This document shows, one piece after another, positions 1 to 6,369 of a stretch of DNA of 8,679 bases (position 1 is its first letter; each line of letters begins with the position of its first letter). The stretch is taken from assembly GCA_034440115.1 (NCBI GenBank), contig JAWXBM010000021.1, positions 1 through 8,679 of the forward strand, read 5' to 3'. The position numbers were made by a program, and so were the translations under genes. Below the pieces are notes generated by a model. That model ran no database searches. It was not told the DNA's origin and was given only the letters and a program-made list of their open reading frames with translations. The DNA is from JAWXBM01 sp034440115. Its GTDB lineage: Bacteria > Pseudomonadota > Gammaproteobacteria > Xanthomonadales > SZUA-36.

Positions 1-71
1 CGGCTACCGACGTTCCTGCTGAGCAGATCTTTCTCCTTCTCGCTTAACTGTATCTCTACGGCTGTAGTCAT
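1..71 (-). CDS. IS630-family transposase, N-terminal fragment (runs off the window)
   Basis: Only about 23 codons are visible, beginning MTTAVEIQLSEKEKDLLS. They align without gaps to the start of the complete transposase at 4485-5582: each has Met, then Leu-Ser at residues 9-10, a charged stretch, Leu at 17 and Ser-Arg at 23-24. This agreement supports both start codons. A strong Shine-Dalgarno (GGAGGG on the minus strand, 80-85) lies 8 nt upstream of the ATG. The role would be DDE-type transposition of its own element, inferred from the match because no catalytic residue is in view. Confidence 0.75.
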   Translation of the reverse strand, partial: MTTAVEIQLSEKEKDLLSRNVGS

Positions 72-79
72 CGTAAATA

Positions 80-95
80 CCCTCCGGTTAGAGGG
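80..95 (-). promoter_or_regulatory. Hairpin masking the transposase Shine-Dalgarno site
   Basis: On the minus strand CCCTC (91-95) is followed by a 6-nt loop and GAGGG (80-84), a perfect 5-bp GC-rich stem. The 3' arm is the ribosome-binding site of the transposase that starts at 71. The structure is seen directly. The proposed role is inference, by analogy with other insertion sequences where a folded leader blocks translation from transcripts that enter from outside. The amidohydrolase mRNA would enter this element in the sense direction. Confidence 0.45.
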
Positions 96-119
96 GTTAT
101 TATATATGATTAATTTGTT

Positions 120-134
120 TAGGACATTATACTA
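120..134 (-). repeat. Terminal inverted repeat of the partial IS630 element plus TA target site
   Basis: On the minus strand 132-120 reads GTATAATGTCCTA and is preceded by TA (133-134). It differs at two positions from the 13-bp terminal repeat of the complete element, so the two elements are related but not the same copy. Confidence 0.7.
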
Positions 135-159
135 GTATGTCAGTGATAGCCTACCCACG

Positions 160-1737
160 CTACTTGTAGCGCACCCCGTCCTTGATCACCACATAAACTC
201 GCTGCAGGGCATTGAGATCTGCCAGTGGATTGCCGGCGACAACGATAACATCGGCTAGCTTGCCAACTTCTATGGTGCCTAATTCAGCATCCAGCCCCAA
301 TGCTTCTGCACCGGTTCTGGTTGCGGCAATGATTGCCTCCATTGGGGTCAGGCCTTCTTCCACCATCTGCCGGTATTCGGTTGCGTTCGGATCTTCCTGT
401 TGGAAATTCAGGAAAGAAGGGGTATCAGTTCCCAGGGATAACTTTGCACCGGCTCTGATAAATCTCCGCATGTTTTCATGTGAAGTGGCGCGGCGCTTTT
501 GCATTTCGTCATATGACGGACCGGAAATACCGAACGTATCATCACTTTCTGCCCGCCCGCCAAGGGTTGCCAGATTACTCTGGTATACGGGTAGGCCTTT
601 CTGATCAGGATGCTTTTTGTTGAACAGCATCTTGTCGCGATAGCGCATTAGCAGACGATACTCCTTGGGCTCCATGGACATGATGAAAAGGGTTTCATTA
701 AAGAAGTGTGGATCAGCAGCATTTTCCGGCCCTGTCACCATCACCCGCAGCAGACTATCGACGATGACGCCCTTATCCACGTAGCCCTGAATGATGTCCT
801 CCTCAATCAGAACATGTCCATAAAATGGGTGCTCAAGCGTGTCAACGTCGAAATCGAGCATGCGCCTGAGGCCAGCGTTGTGCCCGCCGGCATGCACATC
901 AATAATCTTCCCGTGTTTGTGAGCTTTTTCAATGATGTAGCGCAGCTCCTCATCCGAAAAGTCATTGCTGCCGTCGTACACCTCATCCGACATGTACAAC
1001 TTCCAATAATTGAATTCAGGGCCAAGAAATTGATCTGTGCCTTTTTCAAGATCATACAAAACGTTGTAGGCAAATTCGTCACGCATCCATGCTATGGCAT
1101 CTTTCGGCGTGTTATTTTCCTTAACGTAGTGTTCAAAATGCTGCTTGCTGGTGAACAAAGCGCCGCCGAGATAAATTCTCGGCCCGGCAAGGTTTCCAGC
1201 GTCAATTTCCTTTTTGACTTCAAGTATTCGACTGGATGGGCCACTGGTTTGGCGCATGCTGGTAACGCCCTGCATCAGATAAACCCAGGCTCGATGGGGC
1301 ATGCGTGCAAATGTTTCTTCCCAGCGCGCCTTGATCTCAGCGAGTGGAAGATCCGCTGTTGGCGCAGGGTACAATGGGTTGAGTTGAATATGCTGATTTG
1401 AGTTGATAATTCCAGGCATGATGGTCATGCCTTCCGCGTCAACAATTTGCGCTCCTTTGGGGATTTCAGTGGTTTCCTGTGGCCCCAGCCGGGAGATTCT
1501 ATTGCCTTCAATTATGACGGTGTAGCCCAGTTTGGGCGGGGCTCCGGTCGCATCTATCAGGGTGCCGCCCACAATGGCGATTGGATAGGTCGCAACGAAA
1601 GGGGGTTCCTGCGGACCTAGAATGTGCATTAAATCGTCTTTGCTGATTTCTGCTTGAAGTGCGGCAGCGTAAAAAATCAGGCCAATTGTCGAAGGTAAGA
1701 GCCCGAGGCTAAACAGCTTGATTTTGCCAAGTTTCAT
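160..1737 (-). CDS. Exported amidohydrolase-superfamily protein (metal-dependent hydrolase) with variant metal motif
   Basis: A 525-residue member of the amidohydrolase superfamily, in the imidazolonepropionase/dipeptidase-like group. Residues 1-29 form a Sec signal peptide (Lys-rich start, hydrophobic core, cleavage likely after ALQA), so the enzyme should be periplasmic. A beta-sandwich strand segment (about 53-107) leads into the barrel. Likely metal or catalytic positions are H116, K246 (possible carboxylated Lys, in WKLYM), H282 (VHAGG), H303 (LEHPF) and D438 (LGTDTPS). The C-terminus has the usual family ending (VGKLADVIVV, then NPL, then KDG). The motif after PGII reads NSNQH where the family usually has DxHxH, so the first metal-binding His is Asn114. 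An AGGAG site a few bases upstream supports the start. It lies 80 bp downstream of the TonB receptor on the same strand and is probably co-transcribed. The family assignment is secure; the substrate is unknown. Confidence 0.9.
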   Translation of the reverse strand: MKLGKIKLFSLGLLPSTIGLIFYAAALQAEISKDDLMHILGPQEPPFVATYPIAIVGGTLIDATGAPPKLGYTVIIEGNRISRLGPQETTEIPKGAQIVDAEGMTIMPGIINSNQHIQLNPLYPAPTADLPLAEIKARWEETFARMPHRAWVYLMQGVTSMRQTSGPSSRILEVKKEIDAGNLAGPRIYLGGALFTSKQHFEHYVKENNTPKDAIAWMRDEFAYNVLYDLEKGTDQFLGPEFNYWKLYMSDEVYDGSNDFSDEELRYIIEKAHKHGKIIDVHAGGHNAGLRRMLDFDVDTLEHPFYGHVLIEEDIIQGYVDKGVIVDSLLRVMVTGPENAADPHFFNETLFIMSMEPKEYRLLMRYRDKMLFNKKHPDQKGLPVYQSNLATLGGRAESDDTFGISGPSYDEMQKRRATSHENMRRFIRAGAKLSLGTDTPSFLNFQQEDPNATEYRQMVEEGLTPMEAIIAATRTGAEALGLDAELGTIEVGKLADVIVVAGNPLADLNALQRVYVVIKDGVRYK

Positions 1738-1817
1738 TTACACTCTCCTGTATGAGCTGGGCACCGCCAATGGATCGGTTGGCTGCGCGAATTCAAATGT
1801 GACTTATGACGGCTGCA

Positions 1818-4136
1818 TCAATAGTTGTAGCGTAGTGTCAGTCCGTAGGTTCGAGGCTCTGCGTAGACAATGCGTCCAGGCAAGAATGTTGAACCTGCGC
1901 CGAATGAACTTGCCTTGTAGAGCTTGTCGGTGGCGTTTCGCACCCAGGCCGAAAACTCCCACTTGTCATCGGTCGTTCTGACACCAGCGCGTGCGCCAAG
2001 CAGGCCATATCCGTCTTCGGTTTCCGCGATGTTGTTGGCCAGTGCAAGTTCCACTTCGCTTCGGTAGCTGTAGTCCATTTCTGCGAATGGCCTAACCGAG
2101 CCGCTGACATTGGTGGCCTGATAGGAAGCAATCAAGCTACCCGAAAAAGTGGGTGTTTGTACGGGAGTATCGCCTTTAAAGTTACCGGTGGTTATCTCGG
2201 CATCAATCAGGTTTACACCTGCTCGTACTGAAAATTCTTCAGTGGGGAACCAGGACGTTTCCGCTTCCACTCCATAAACTTGTGCATCGCCAGCATTGGC
2301 CAGTACAATCAGACGTATGCCTTCACGAGTCACTGCGGTGGTAGCTTGTAAATTTTTCCAGTCATAGTAATAACCCGCAGCATTAAAAACGAGGCGATTA
2401 TCGGCCAGGGTAGATTTAACGCCCACTTCATAAGCCAGCAGTTCTTCCGAATCGAAAGGCGCTAGCTGGGGAATCGAAAAAGCAATCGTTGCGGGAAATC
2501 CCGGGCCTTTGAATCCCCGGCTAAAACTGGCATAGAGCAGCACGTTTTCATTAGGTTTGAAGTCAATTCCCAACTTGCCAGTTGCTTCGTTGGCTGTCAC
2601 TTTATCCTGGAACAGCGGCACAGGTCGTGGGCCAGTGCCGATATTGGTTCCAGCAAAAGTAAATTTGCGGTCTTCGTCGGTATAGCGCAGTCCACCAATC
2701 AAAGTCCAGCGCTCATCAAGTTGCCACTCAGCCTGACCGAATATCGCGATGTCCGTTGTCTTTTGTAAAAAAGTTGAATCGAAGAAACCGGAAAAGCCAA
2801 TGTGATCGCGGAAATTGAATAAGGCGACATCGCCAATCTCGTCTTCACTGTAATAAGCGCCCAGCAACCAGTGAAGTTTTTCCTGATCGGTGTTCGAGGC
2901 CAATCGAATTTCCTGGGTAAAAAGGTCAATGTTCTGAGTGCGCAGTGTGTCGCTGATCAGAAATGGAGATCCATTATCTCCACCGGTTTGGCGATCCAGT
3001 TCGCGATAACCCGTTACTGAAGTCAACATCACAGAGCCCAGATTCCAATTCATGGTGTTGTTCAAACCCCAGGAATCGACATCGTCAATATTGCCGAATG
3101 AGAAACTGCCAAATACGGTGCGTGGCCCAGTGTCCGGGTCTGCCACAACCTCCCGAATCCCAGTCACTGGTGGTCCACCAATTGTGGTTCTTCGTAATGC
3201 GAATGAAGCACATTCTGTTTCGTTGCGAACGCCGGTCAATGGATAGGAACAAAGCCCCGAGCCATCTCGTTTAACATTGCCTGCGTGTTCGTAACCGAGC
3301 ACTTCAGACTCGCTGGAGCTACTGTCGAACAGGAACAAAAGATCAAAATTCTCGCTGGGCGTCCAAAGCGCCGATGCTCTGACAGCTTGCCGATCAATTG
3401 CACCATTGTCGGTGTCAACACCAGCACCGGACTCAGGCCCAAGTATCAGAGTCTGCCAACCATCGCGAGTGGTTGAGTTTGCGGCTACTCGCACAGCCAG
3501 ACTGTCTGTTATGCCACCTCCGGCCGCCCCTTCAATCTCAGTCAGATCAAAGCGACCATATTCGGCGCTGAAGTACGCATCAAAATCCTGTGTCGGCTTG
3601 CGGGTAATAAAGTTAATCGCGCCGCCAGTCACATTTCGTCCATAGAGTGTGCCCTGAGGACCTTTGAGTACCTCTACTCGTTCAAGATCAAACAACTGAA
3701 AGCCCAACATGGCATTTGAAGGCAGTGCGACTTCATCCAGATAAGGCGTTACCGCGGGATTCTGATTGCTTTCTGAATTGTTCATACCGATGCCGCGAAT
3801 CGTAAACAAAGGGTCGCCGGAGTTTGATGTCGTTGCATGCAGCCCCGGCGTAAAATTGGCAATGTCGGCAGGTTGTTCTATCCTTAGATTTCTGAGTTGA
3901 CTGGCGGAGAGGACCGAGATAGACAAGGAAATTTCCTGCAGATTCTGCTCGCGTTTCTGCGCTGTGACGATCACCTCTTCGAGAACGTTTTCAGCCATTA
4001 AAGCGGTGGGTAAAAAGGTGAAAGAAAAAAGAACCAGGTAACACACAACAGGAAGGGCAGGCCCTGCGCAGAATATCTGCCACGCCTTGAGAGCGATAAG
4101 CCTGCTGGAAGAACTGAAAATTTGAAAGGCTGTCAT
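1818..4136 (-). CDS. TonB-dependent outer-membrane receptor
   Basis: A TonB-dependent receptor of 772 residues that should carry a ligand across the outer membrane using TonB/ExbBD energy. It has a long signal sequence, cleaved probably after residue 48 (ALMA). A TonB-box-like stretch follows (EEVIVTAQKRE, about 53-63), then a plug domain (about 66-185). The plug carries the family hallmarks FTIRGIG near 111-117 and LERVEVLKGPQGTLYGRN at 151-168. The rest is a 22-strand-type beta-barrel ending LRYNY with a terminal aromatic residue. Cys296 and Cys309 may form a disulfide in an outer loop. The frame is open four codons further, to a GTG at 4148, but the GGAG inside that GTGGAG is correctly placed as the ribosome-binding site for the ATG at 4136, so I chose the ATG. 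The sequence resembles the broad family of receptors often annotated as siderophore or organic-compound receptors in marine bacteria. The paired hydrolase points to an organic substrate, which is inference. Confidence 0.93.
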   Translation of the reverse strand: MTAFQIFSSSSRLIALKAWQIFCAGPALPVVCYLVLFSFTFLPTALMAENVLEEVIVTAQKREQNLQEISLSISVLSASQLRNLRIEQPADIANFTPGLHATTSNSGDPLFTIRGIGMNNSESNQNPAVTPYLDEVALPSNAMLGFQLFDLERVEVLKGPQGTLYGRNVTGGAINFITRKPTQDFDAYFSAEYGRFDLTEIEGAAGGGITDSLAVRVAANSTTRDGWQTLILGPESGAGVDTDNGAIDRQAVRASALWTPSENFDLLFLFDSSSSESEVLGYEHAGNVKRDGSGLCSYPLTGVRNETECASFALRRTTIGGPPVTGIREVVADPDTGPRTVFGSFSFGNIDDVDSWGLNNTMNWNLGSVMLTSVTGYRELDRQTGGDNGSPFLISDTLRTQNIDLFTQEIRLASNTDQEKLHWLLGAYYSEDEIGDVALFNFRDHIGFSGFFDSTFLQKTTDIAIFGQAEWQLDERWTLIGGLRYTDEDRKFTFAGTNIGTGPRPVPLFQDKVTANEATGKLGIDFKPNENVLLYASFSRGFKGPGFPATIAFSIPQLAPFDSEELLAYEVGVKSTLADNRLVFNAAGYYYDWKNLQATTAVTREGIRLIVLANAGDAQVYGVEAETSWFPTEEFSVRAGVNLIDAEITTGNFKGDTPVQTPTFSGSLIASYQATNVSGSVRPFAEMDYSYRSEVELALANNIAETEDGYGLLGARAGVRTTDDKWEFSAWVRNATDKLYKASSFGAGSTFLPGRIVYAEPRTYGLTLRYNY

Positions 4137-4148
4137 TGTTATCTCCAC
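4134..4148 (-). promoter_or_regulatory. Ribosome-binding site deciding the receptor start
   Basis: The minus strand reads GTGGAGATAACAATG. GGAG (4143-4146) sits 6 nt before the ATG at 4136. The alternative GTG start at 4148 would overlap this site and has no comparable site of its own. Confidence 0.7.
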
Positions 4149-4472
4149 TGCGAATAAAGTTAAAGATAAACGCCTAGTTTATAAACACGAATTATGTGAT
4201 TATCGTTGTGTTATCGATTAGCCTAGGCTTTTTCGCTTTGCGACGCAAGAACACATAAGTTGCATGAAACGCACTGGGAGTGGCAGTGAAGGACGCCAAG
4301 TGTGGAGAACAGGTTAGGAGTTAGCAGAAAAGGTTTCTCAAGTTTCGGCAGGTAGAAGTATAAATATAACCAAATGGGAATATAGTGTTTTTGGCCGAGA
4401 ACACCGTGATATGCCTGGTTGCTCAGTGCAGACATCCTGAAAGGAGCGTTTACGTCTGCTTTTACAAGTATC
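4149..4472. other. Intergenic region upstream of the receptor, with palindromes but no convincing gene
   Basis: This 324-bp stretch lies between the receptor start and the insertion sequence. It should hold the native receptor promoter, but I see no clean -35/-10 pair. It contains two perfect 10-bp palindromes, GTTTATAAAC (4178-4187) and AGCCTAGGCT (4220-4229). Between them, at about 4199-4216, lies a direct repeat of TTATCG separated by TTGTG. A longer inverted repeat, GCAGAC (4428-4433) with GTCTGC (4454-4459), encloses TCCT-GAA-AGGA and is followed by four T on the plus strand. A 70-codon minus-strand reading frame (4223-4435) has no adequate ribosome-binding site and looks non-coding. Confidence 0.5.
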
Positions 4473-4487
4473 TAGTGTAGTGTCCTA
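4473..4487 (+). repeat. Left terminal inverted repeat and TA target duplication of the IS630 element
   Basis: TA (4473-4474) is followed by GTGTAGTGTCCTA. Bases 4485-4487 (cta) are also the TAG stop codon of the transposase read on the minus strand, so the coding sequence ends inside the transposon end. Confidence 0.9.
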
Positions 4488-5666
4488 ATTAGACTGTATA
4501 TTATCAAGTGTTGATCGTGCCCGATTCACTTTTTGTAAAATTTCTTCAGCTGACTTTGTCCAGACAAAGGGCTTCGGGTTGTCGTTGTTGTTATCGATAT
4601 ACGCAATGATCGTTTTCTCCAACTCATCGACCGAAGTAAACACACCTCTTTTAAGTTGCTTCTGTGTTAACACGCCAAAAAATCGCTCAACCAGATTCAG
4701 CCATGATGAACTGGTCGGAGTGAAATGGAGAAATACACGTTTATTCCGTTTCAACCAGTTCTGAACTTTTTCATGCTTATGCGTGGAATAATTATCAACG
4801 ATAATATGCAGATCTTTATTCCTGTCCGTTTGACTTTCAACCTTCTTGAGGAATTTGAGAAACTCTTTATGTGTATGCTTTTTGAAACACTCCCCGGTCA
4901 CGCTACCCGTGGCCACATTGAGTGCGGCAAACAGCGTACTTGTCCCGTTTCTTTTATAATCATGCGTGACGGTTCCACAGCGTCCTTTCTTTATGGGCAG
5001 ACCAGGCTGTGTGCGATCCAGGGCCTGAATGGATGTCTTTTCATCAATACAAAAGACAACCGCGTTTTCAGGTGGGTTTAAATACAAACCCACGACGTCA
5101 CATAACTTCTCTTCAAAATGCGGATCATTGCTGACCTTAAATGTCTTTTCTAAATGCGGTTTTAAGCCAACCGATTGCCAGACACGATGCACAAAACTGT
5201 GTGTCGTATTCAGTTCTTTTGCCAGTGTTCGTGTGGACCAATGCGTGGCATTGTCTGGTTTTTCCTGCGTCGTTTTTTTAATGATCCTGTTGCGCAATCT
5301 GGCCTGTTTTAAAGTATCTTTCCCGCCATGATTTGCGCCCCTGGGTTTGTCTTTGTTGATCGACTCAATACCGCCTTCGACAAATCTGTTCCGCCATTTT
5401 CCCACCTTGTTGGGTGGGATATTGAGCCGTTGCGCAATCACCTTGTTCTCCAGCCCCTGTGCCGATAACAGAACGATTTTGGCACGCTCGGATAAGCGTA
5501 TTGAGACGGCTCTGCTGGTTGTGCTTTTCTCCAGTATTTTCCTGTCTGAGTCAGATAATGTAATTGTTGTTGCCACTCTCATAAGATCATCATTCCACTG
5601 TTTAAGACCAGTGCAATGATAGCAAAAAGAAAGTATTTAATATACGATTAATATAGGACACTACAC
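4475..5666 (-). mobile_element. Complete IS630-family insertion sequence, 1192 bp
   Basis: The ends are exact. The left end begins GTGTAGTGTCCTA (4475-4487) and the right end finishes TAGGACACTACAC (5654-5666), perfect inverted repeats of 13 bp. After a less conserved gap the similarity resumes, with GTATATTA at the same offset in both ends, so the extended repeat is about 29 bp. TA flanks both sides (4473-4474 and 5667-5668) and the rebuilt empty site is CTAG, typical IS630/Tc1-mariner behaviour. The element has one intact transposase gene that fills almost all of it. With its second TA copy removed, the gap between the lipocalin-like gene and the receptor would be about 397 bp, so the insertion broke no recognisable gene. 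It lies in the same orientation as the flanking genes. Confidence 0.93.
4485..5582 (-). CDS. IS630-family DDE transposase, intact
   Basis: A 365-residue transposase that cuts and rejoins the ends of its own element at TA sites. The N-terminal third is a helix-turn-helix DNA-binding region: the RLSERAKIVLL helix at 29-39, then NKVIAQRLNIPPNKVGKWRNRF at about 46-67, continued by a second winged-helix-like part near 95-140. The catalytic core shows the DDE triad: D180 in FCIDEKTS, D263 in IIVDNYSTH, and E299 in SWLNLVERFF. The length is normal for the family and I see no frameshift. The upstream Shine-Dalgarno is weak (GGAA, 5593-5596, 10 nt before ATG) and touches a 5-bp inverted repeat (CACTG 5596-5600, CAGTG 5609-5613), so expression may be kept low. 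The start is supported by gap-free agreement with the N-terminus of the partial transposase at 1-71. No terminator follows on the minus strand before the receptor gene. Confidence 0.95.
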   Translation of the reverse strand: MRVATTITLSDSDRKILEKSTTSRAVSIRLSERAKIVLLSAQGLENKVIAQRLNIPPNKVGKWRNRFVEGGIESINKDKPRGANHGGKDTLKQARLRNRIIKKTTQEKPDNATHWSTRTLAKELNTTHSFVHRVWQSVGLKPHLEKTFKVSNDPHFEEKLCDVVGLYLNPPENAVVFCIDEKTSIQALDRTQPGLPIKKGRCGTVTHDYKRNGTSTLFAALNVATGSVTGECFKKHTHKEFLKFLKKVESQTDRNKDLHIIVDNYSTHKHEKVQNWLKRNKRVFLHFTPTSSSWLNLVERFFGVLTQKQLKRGVFTSVDELEKTIIAYIDNNNDNPKPFVWTKSAEEILQKVNRARSTLDNIQSN

Positions 5667-5668
5667 TA
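5654..5668 (-). repeat. Right terminal inverted repeat and TA target duplication of the IS630 element
   Basis: TAGGACACTACAC (5654-5666) is the exact reverse complement of the left 13-bp terminus and is followed by TA (5667-5668) and then G, completing the CTAG target seen on the left. Confidence 0.9.
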
Positions 5669-5727
5669 GGATTCGACATTGCTTTTGTTACTGGCTTTGC
5701 GAATACATGGCCTCATGAATGCGAGAC

Positions 5728-6165
5728 CTAATGGCCTGTTTCCAAACGGCGCCAATGTTGCACACTGCCGCTGGCGAAAAACAGCTTCAAATCTTTGCCG
5801 TCAAATTCGGCTCTCGGGGATTCTTTGACCTCAGTCAGAATGGAGCATTGACCTTCAACATCCTGAACCCACCAATTGACGTCATAGTTGATCGAGTCAG
5901 CAGCAGCGCTGTATGAACCGGCATGGCTGCGAGCCGATAATTCGCCAGGGGCCGAGCGCATGTGATATGCAATGGAAAAATGACCGTCTTTCATTAGTTG
6001 GAGTCCTGAGACATCCAAATTTTCACTGGAAGTCTGATAAGCAACAAGCTCCCATGCGCCCTCCAAATTTTTGTCTGAAAGTCTCGTGGCATCGTTTGCC
6101 ATCACGGATTGTGTAAGGAGCAGTAAAAAGAATGCAAAATTTATTAGTAGCAATGGAGTTTTCAT
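5728..6165 (-). CDS. Small secreted lipocalin-like domain protein
   Basis: A 145-residue protein with a clear Sec signal peptide (residues 1-23, LTQSVMA before the cut), so the mature protein of about 122 residues should be periplasmic or secreted. It has features of bacterial lipocalin-like domains: an early LEGAWELVAYQ strand (34-44), a KDGHFSIAY strand (59-67), AGSYS followed by SINYDVNWW (82-99), and a final VQHWRRL (135-141). Such small beta-barrels may bind a hydrophobic ligand, but no specific ligand can be named. It has a single Cys (107). The ribosome-binding site is weak (GAG about 7 nt before ATG). The 204-bp gap to the amidase upstream contains a TTGACA hexamer (6251-6256, minus strand) without a matching -10, so a separate promoter is possible but not shown. 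The IS630 insertion lies 59 bp beyond its stop. The family call is moderately sure; the function is unknown. Confidence 0.7.
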   Translation of the reverse strand: MKTPLLLINFAFFLLLLTQSVMANDATRLSDKNLEGAWELVAYQTSSENLDVSGLQLMKDGHFSIAYHMRSAPGELSARSHAGSYSAAADSINYDVNWWVQDVEGQCSILTEVKESPRAEFDGKDLKLFFASGSVQHWRRLETGH

Positions 6166-6369
6166 GATTCAGGCTCAACTTGGCTGTTGGTCGGGGATGA
6201 GCGAAAAGATGCACCTAAATTTATGCTTTGTCCACAAGCGTTTTAGTACCTGTCAAAACTTAGCTGTAAGGGAGAACTGAAAGCCAACAGCAATTTCCGT
6301 CAATATAAGGAACGAATCTATCGTGTAACTACTGTTGGATCTCATACCTAAGTTCAGTGTTTGCAAAGC

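Larger units (their letters stand above)
1..132 (-). mobile_element. IS630-family insertion sequence, 5' end only (cut by window edge)
   Basis: This is the transposase-start end of an IS630-like element that continues beyond base 1. Its outer terminus at 120-132, read on the minus strand, is GTATAATGTCCTA. That matches 11 of 13 bases of the terminus of the complete element at 4475-5666 (GTGTAGTGTCCTA). A TA dinucleotide follows at 133-134 and then G, as expected for IS630/Tc1-type insertion at a CTAG site with TA duplication. The visible transposase N-terminus also resembles that of the complete element. The two are different elements: the first 24 residues share about 8 identities. The end lies only 27 bp past the amidohydrolase stop codon. 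The other end, and whether the element is intact, cannot be seen. Confidence 0.8.

Noticed and set aside
158..171. CGCTAC-TT-GTAGCG as a terminator at the end of the amidohydrolase gene
   Set aside because: The stem is short, it overlaps the last codons and stop, and no T-tract follows on the minus strand.
706..1401. 231-codon plus-strand frame
   Set aside because: It lies wholly antisense inside the amidohydrolase gene, whose signal peptide, motifs and start site are all clear.
1826..1838. GTAGTGTC near the receptor C-terminus, resembling the IS630 end
   Set aside because: Only about 8 bases match and it lies in an intact coding sequence that encodes the expected barrel terminus.
4185..4216. 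Fur box upstream of the receptor
   Set aside because: GATAAT-like hexamers occur, but they are not arranged as contiguous or inverted repeats like the known 19-bp consensus, so iron control is not supported.
4223..4435. 70-codon minus-strand frame upstream of the receptor
   Set aside because: No properly spaced Shine-Dalgarno, no recognisable domain, and it covers the likely receptor promoter region and its palindromes.
1..5666. Composite transposon formed by two IS630 elements around the receptor and amidohydrolase
   Set aside because: The two elements differ clearly in transposase N-terminus and terminal repeats, and the complete one has its own TA duplication on both sides, so independent insertions explain the layout better.
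6251..6256. TTGACA on the minus strand as the -35 of a promoter for the lipocalin-like gene
   Set aside because: No acceptable -10 hexamer lies 16-18 nt downstream; the nearest TATAAT-like sequence is about 25 nt away.
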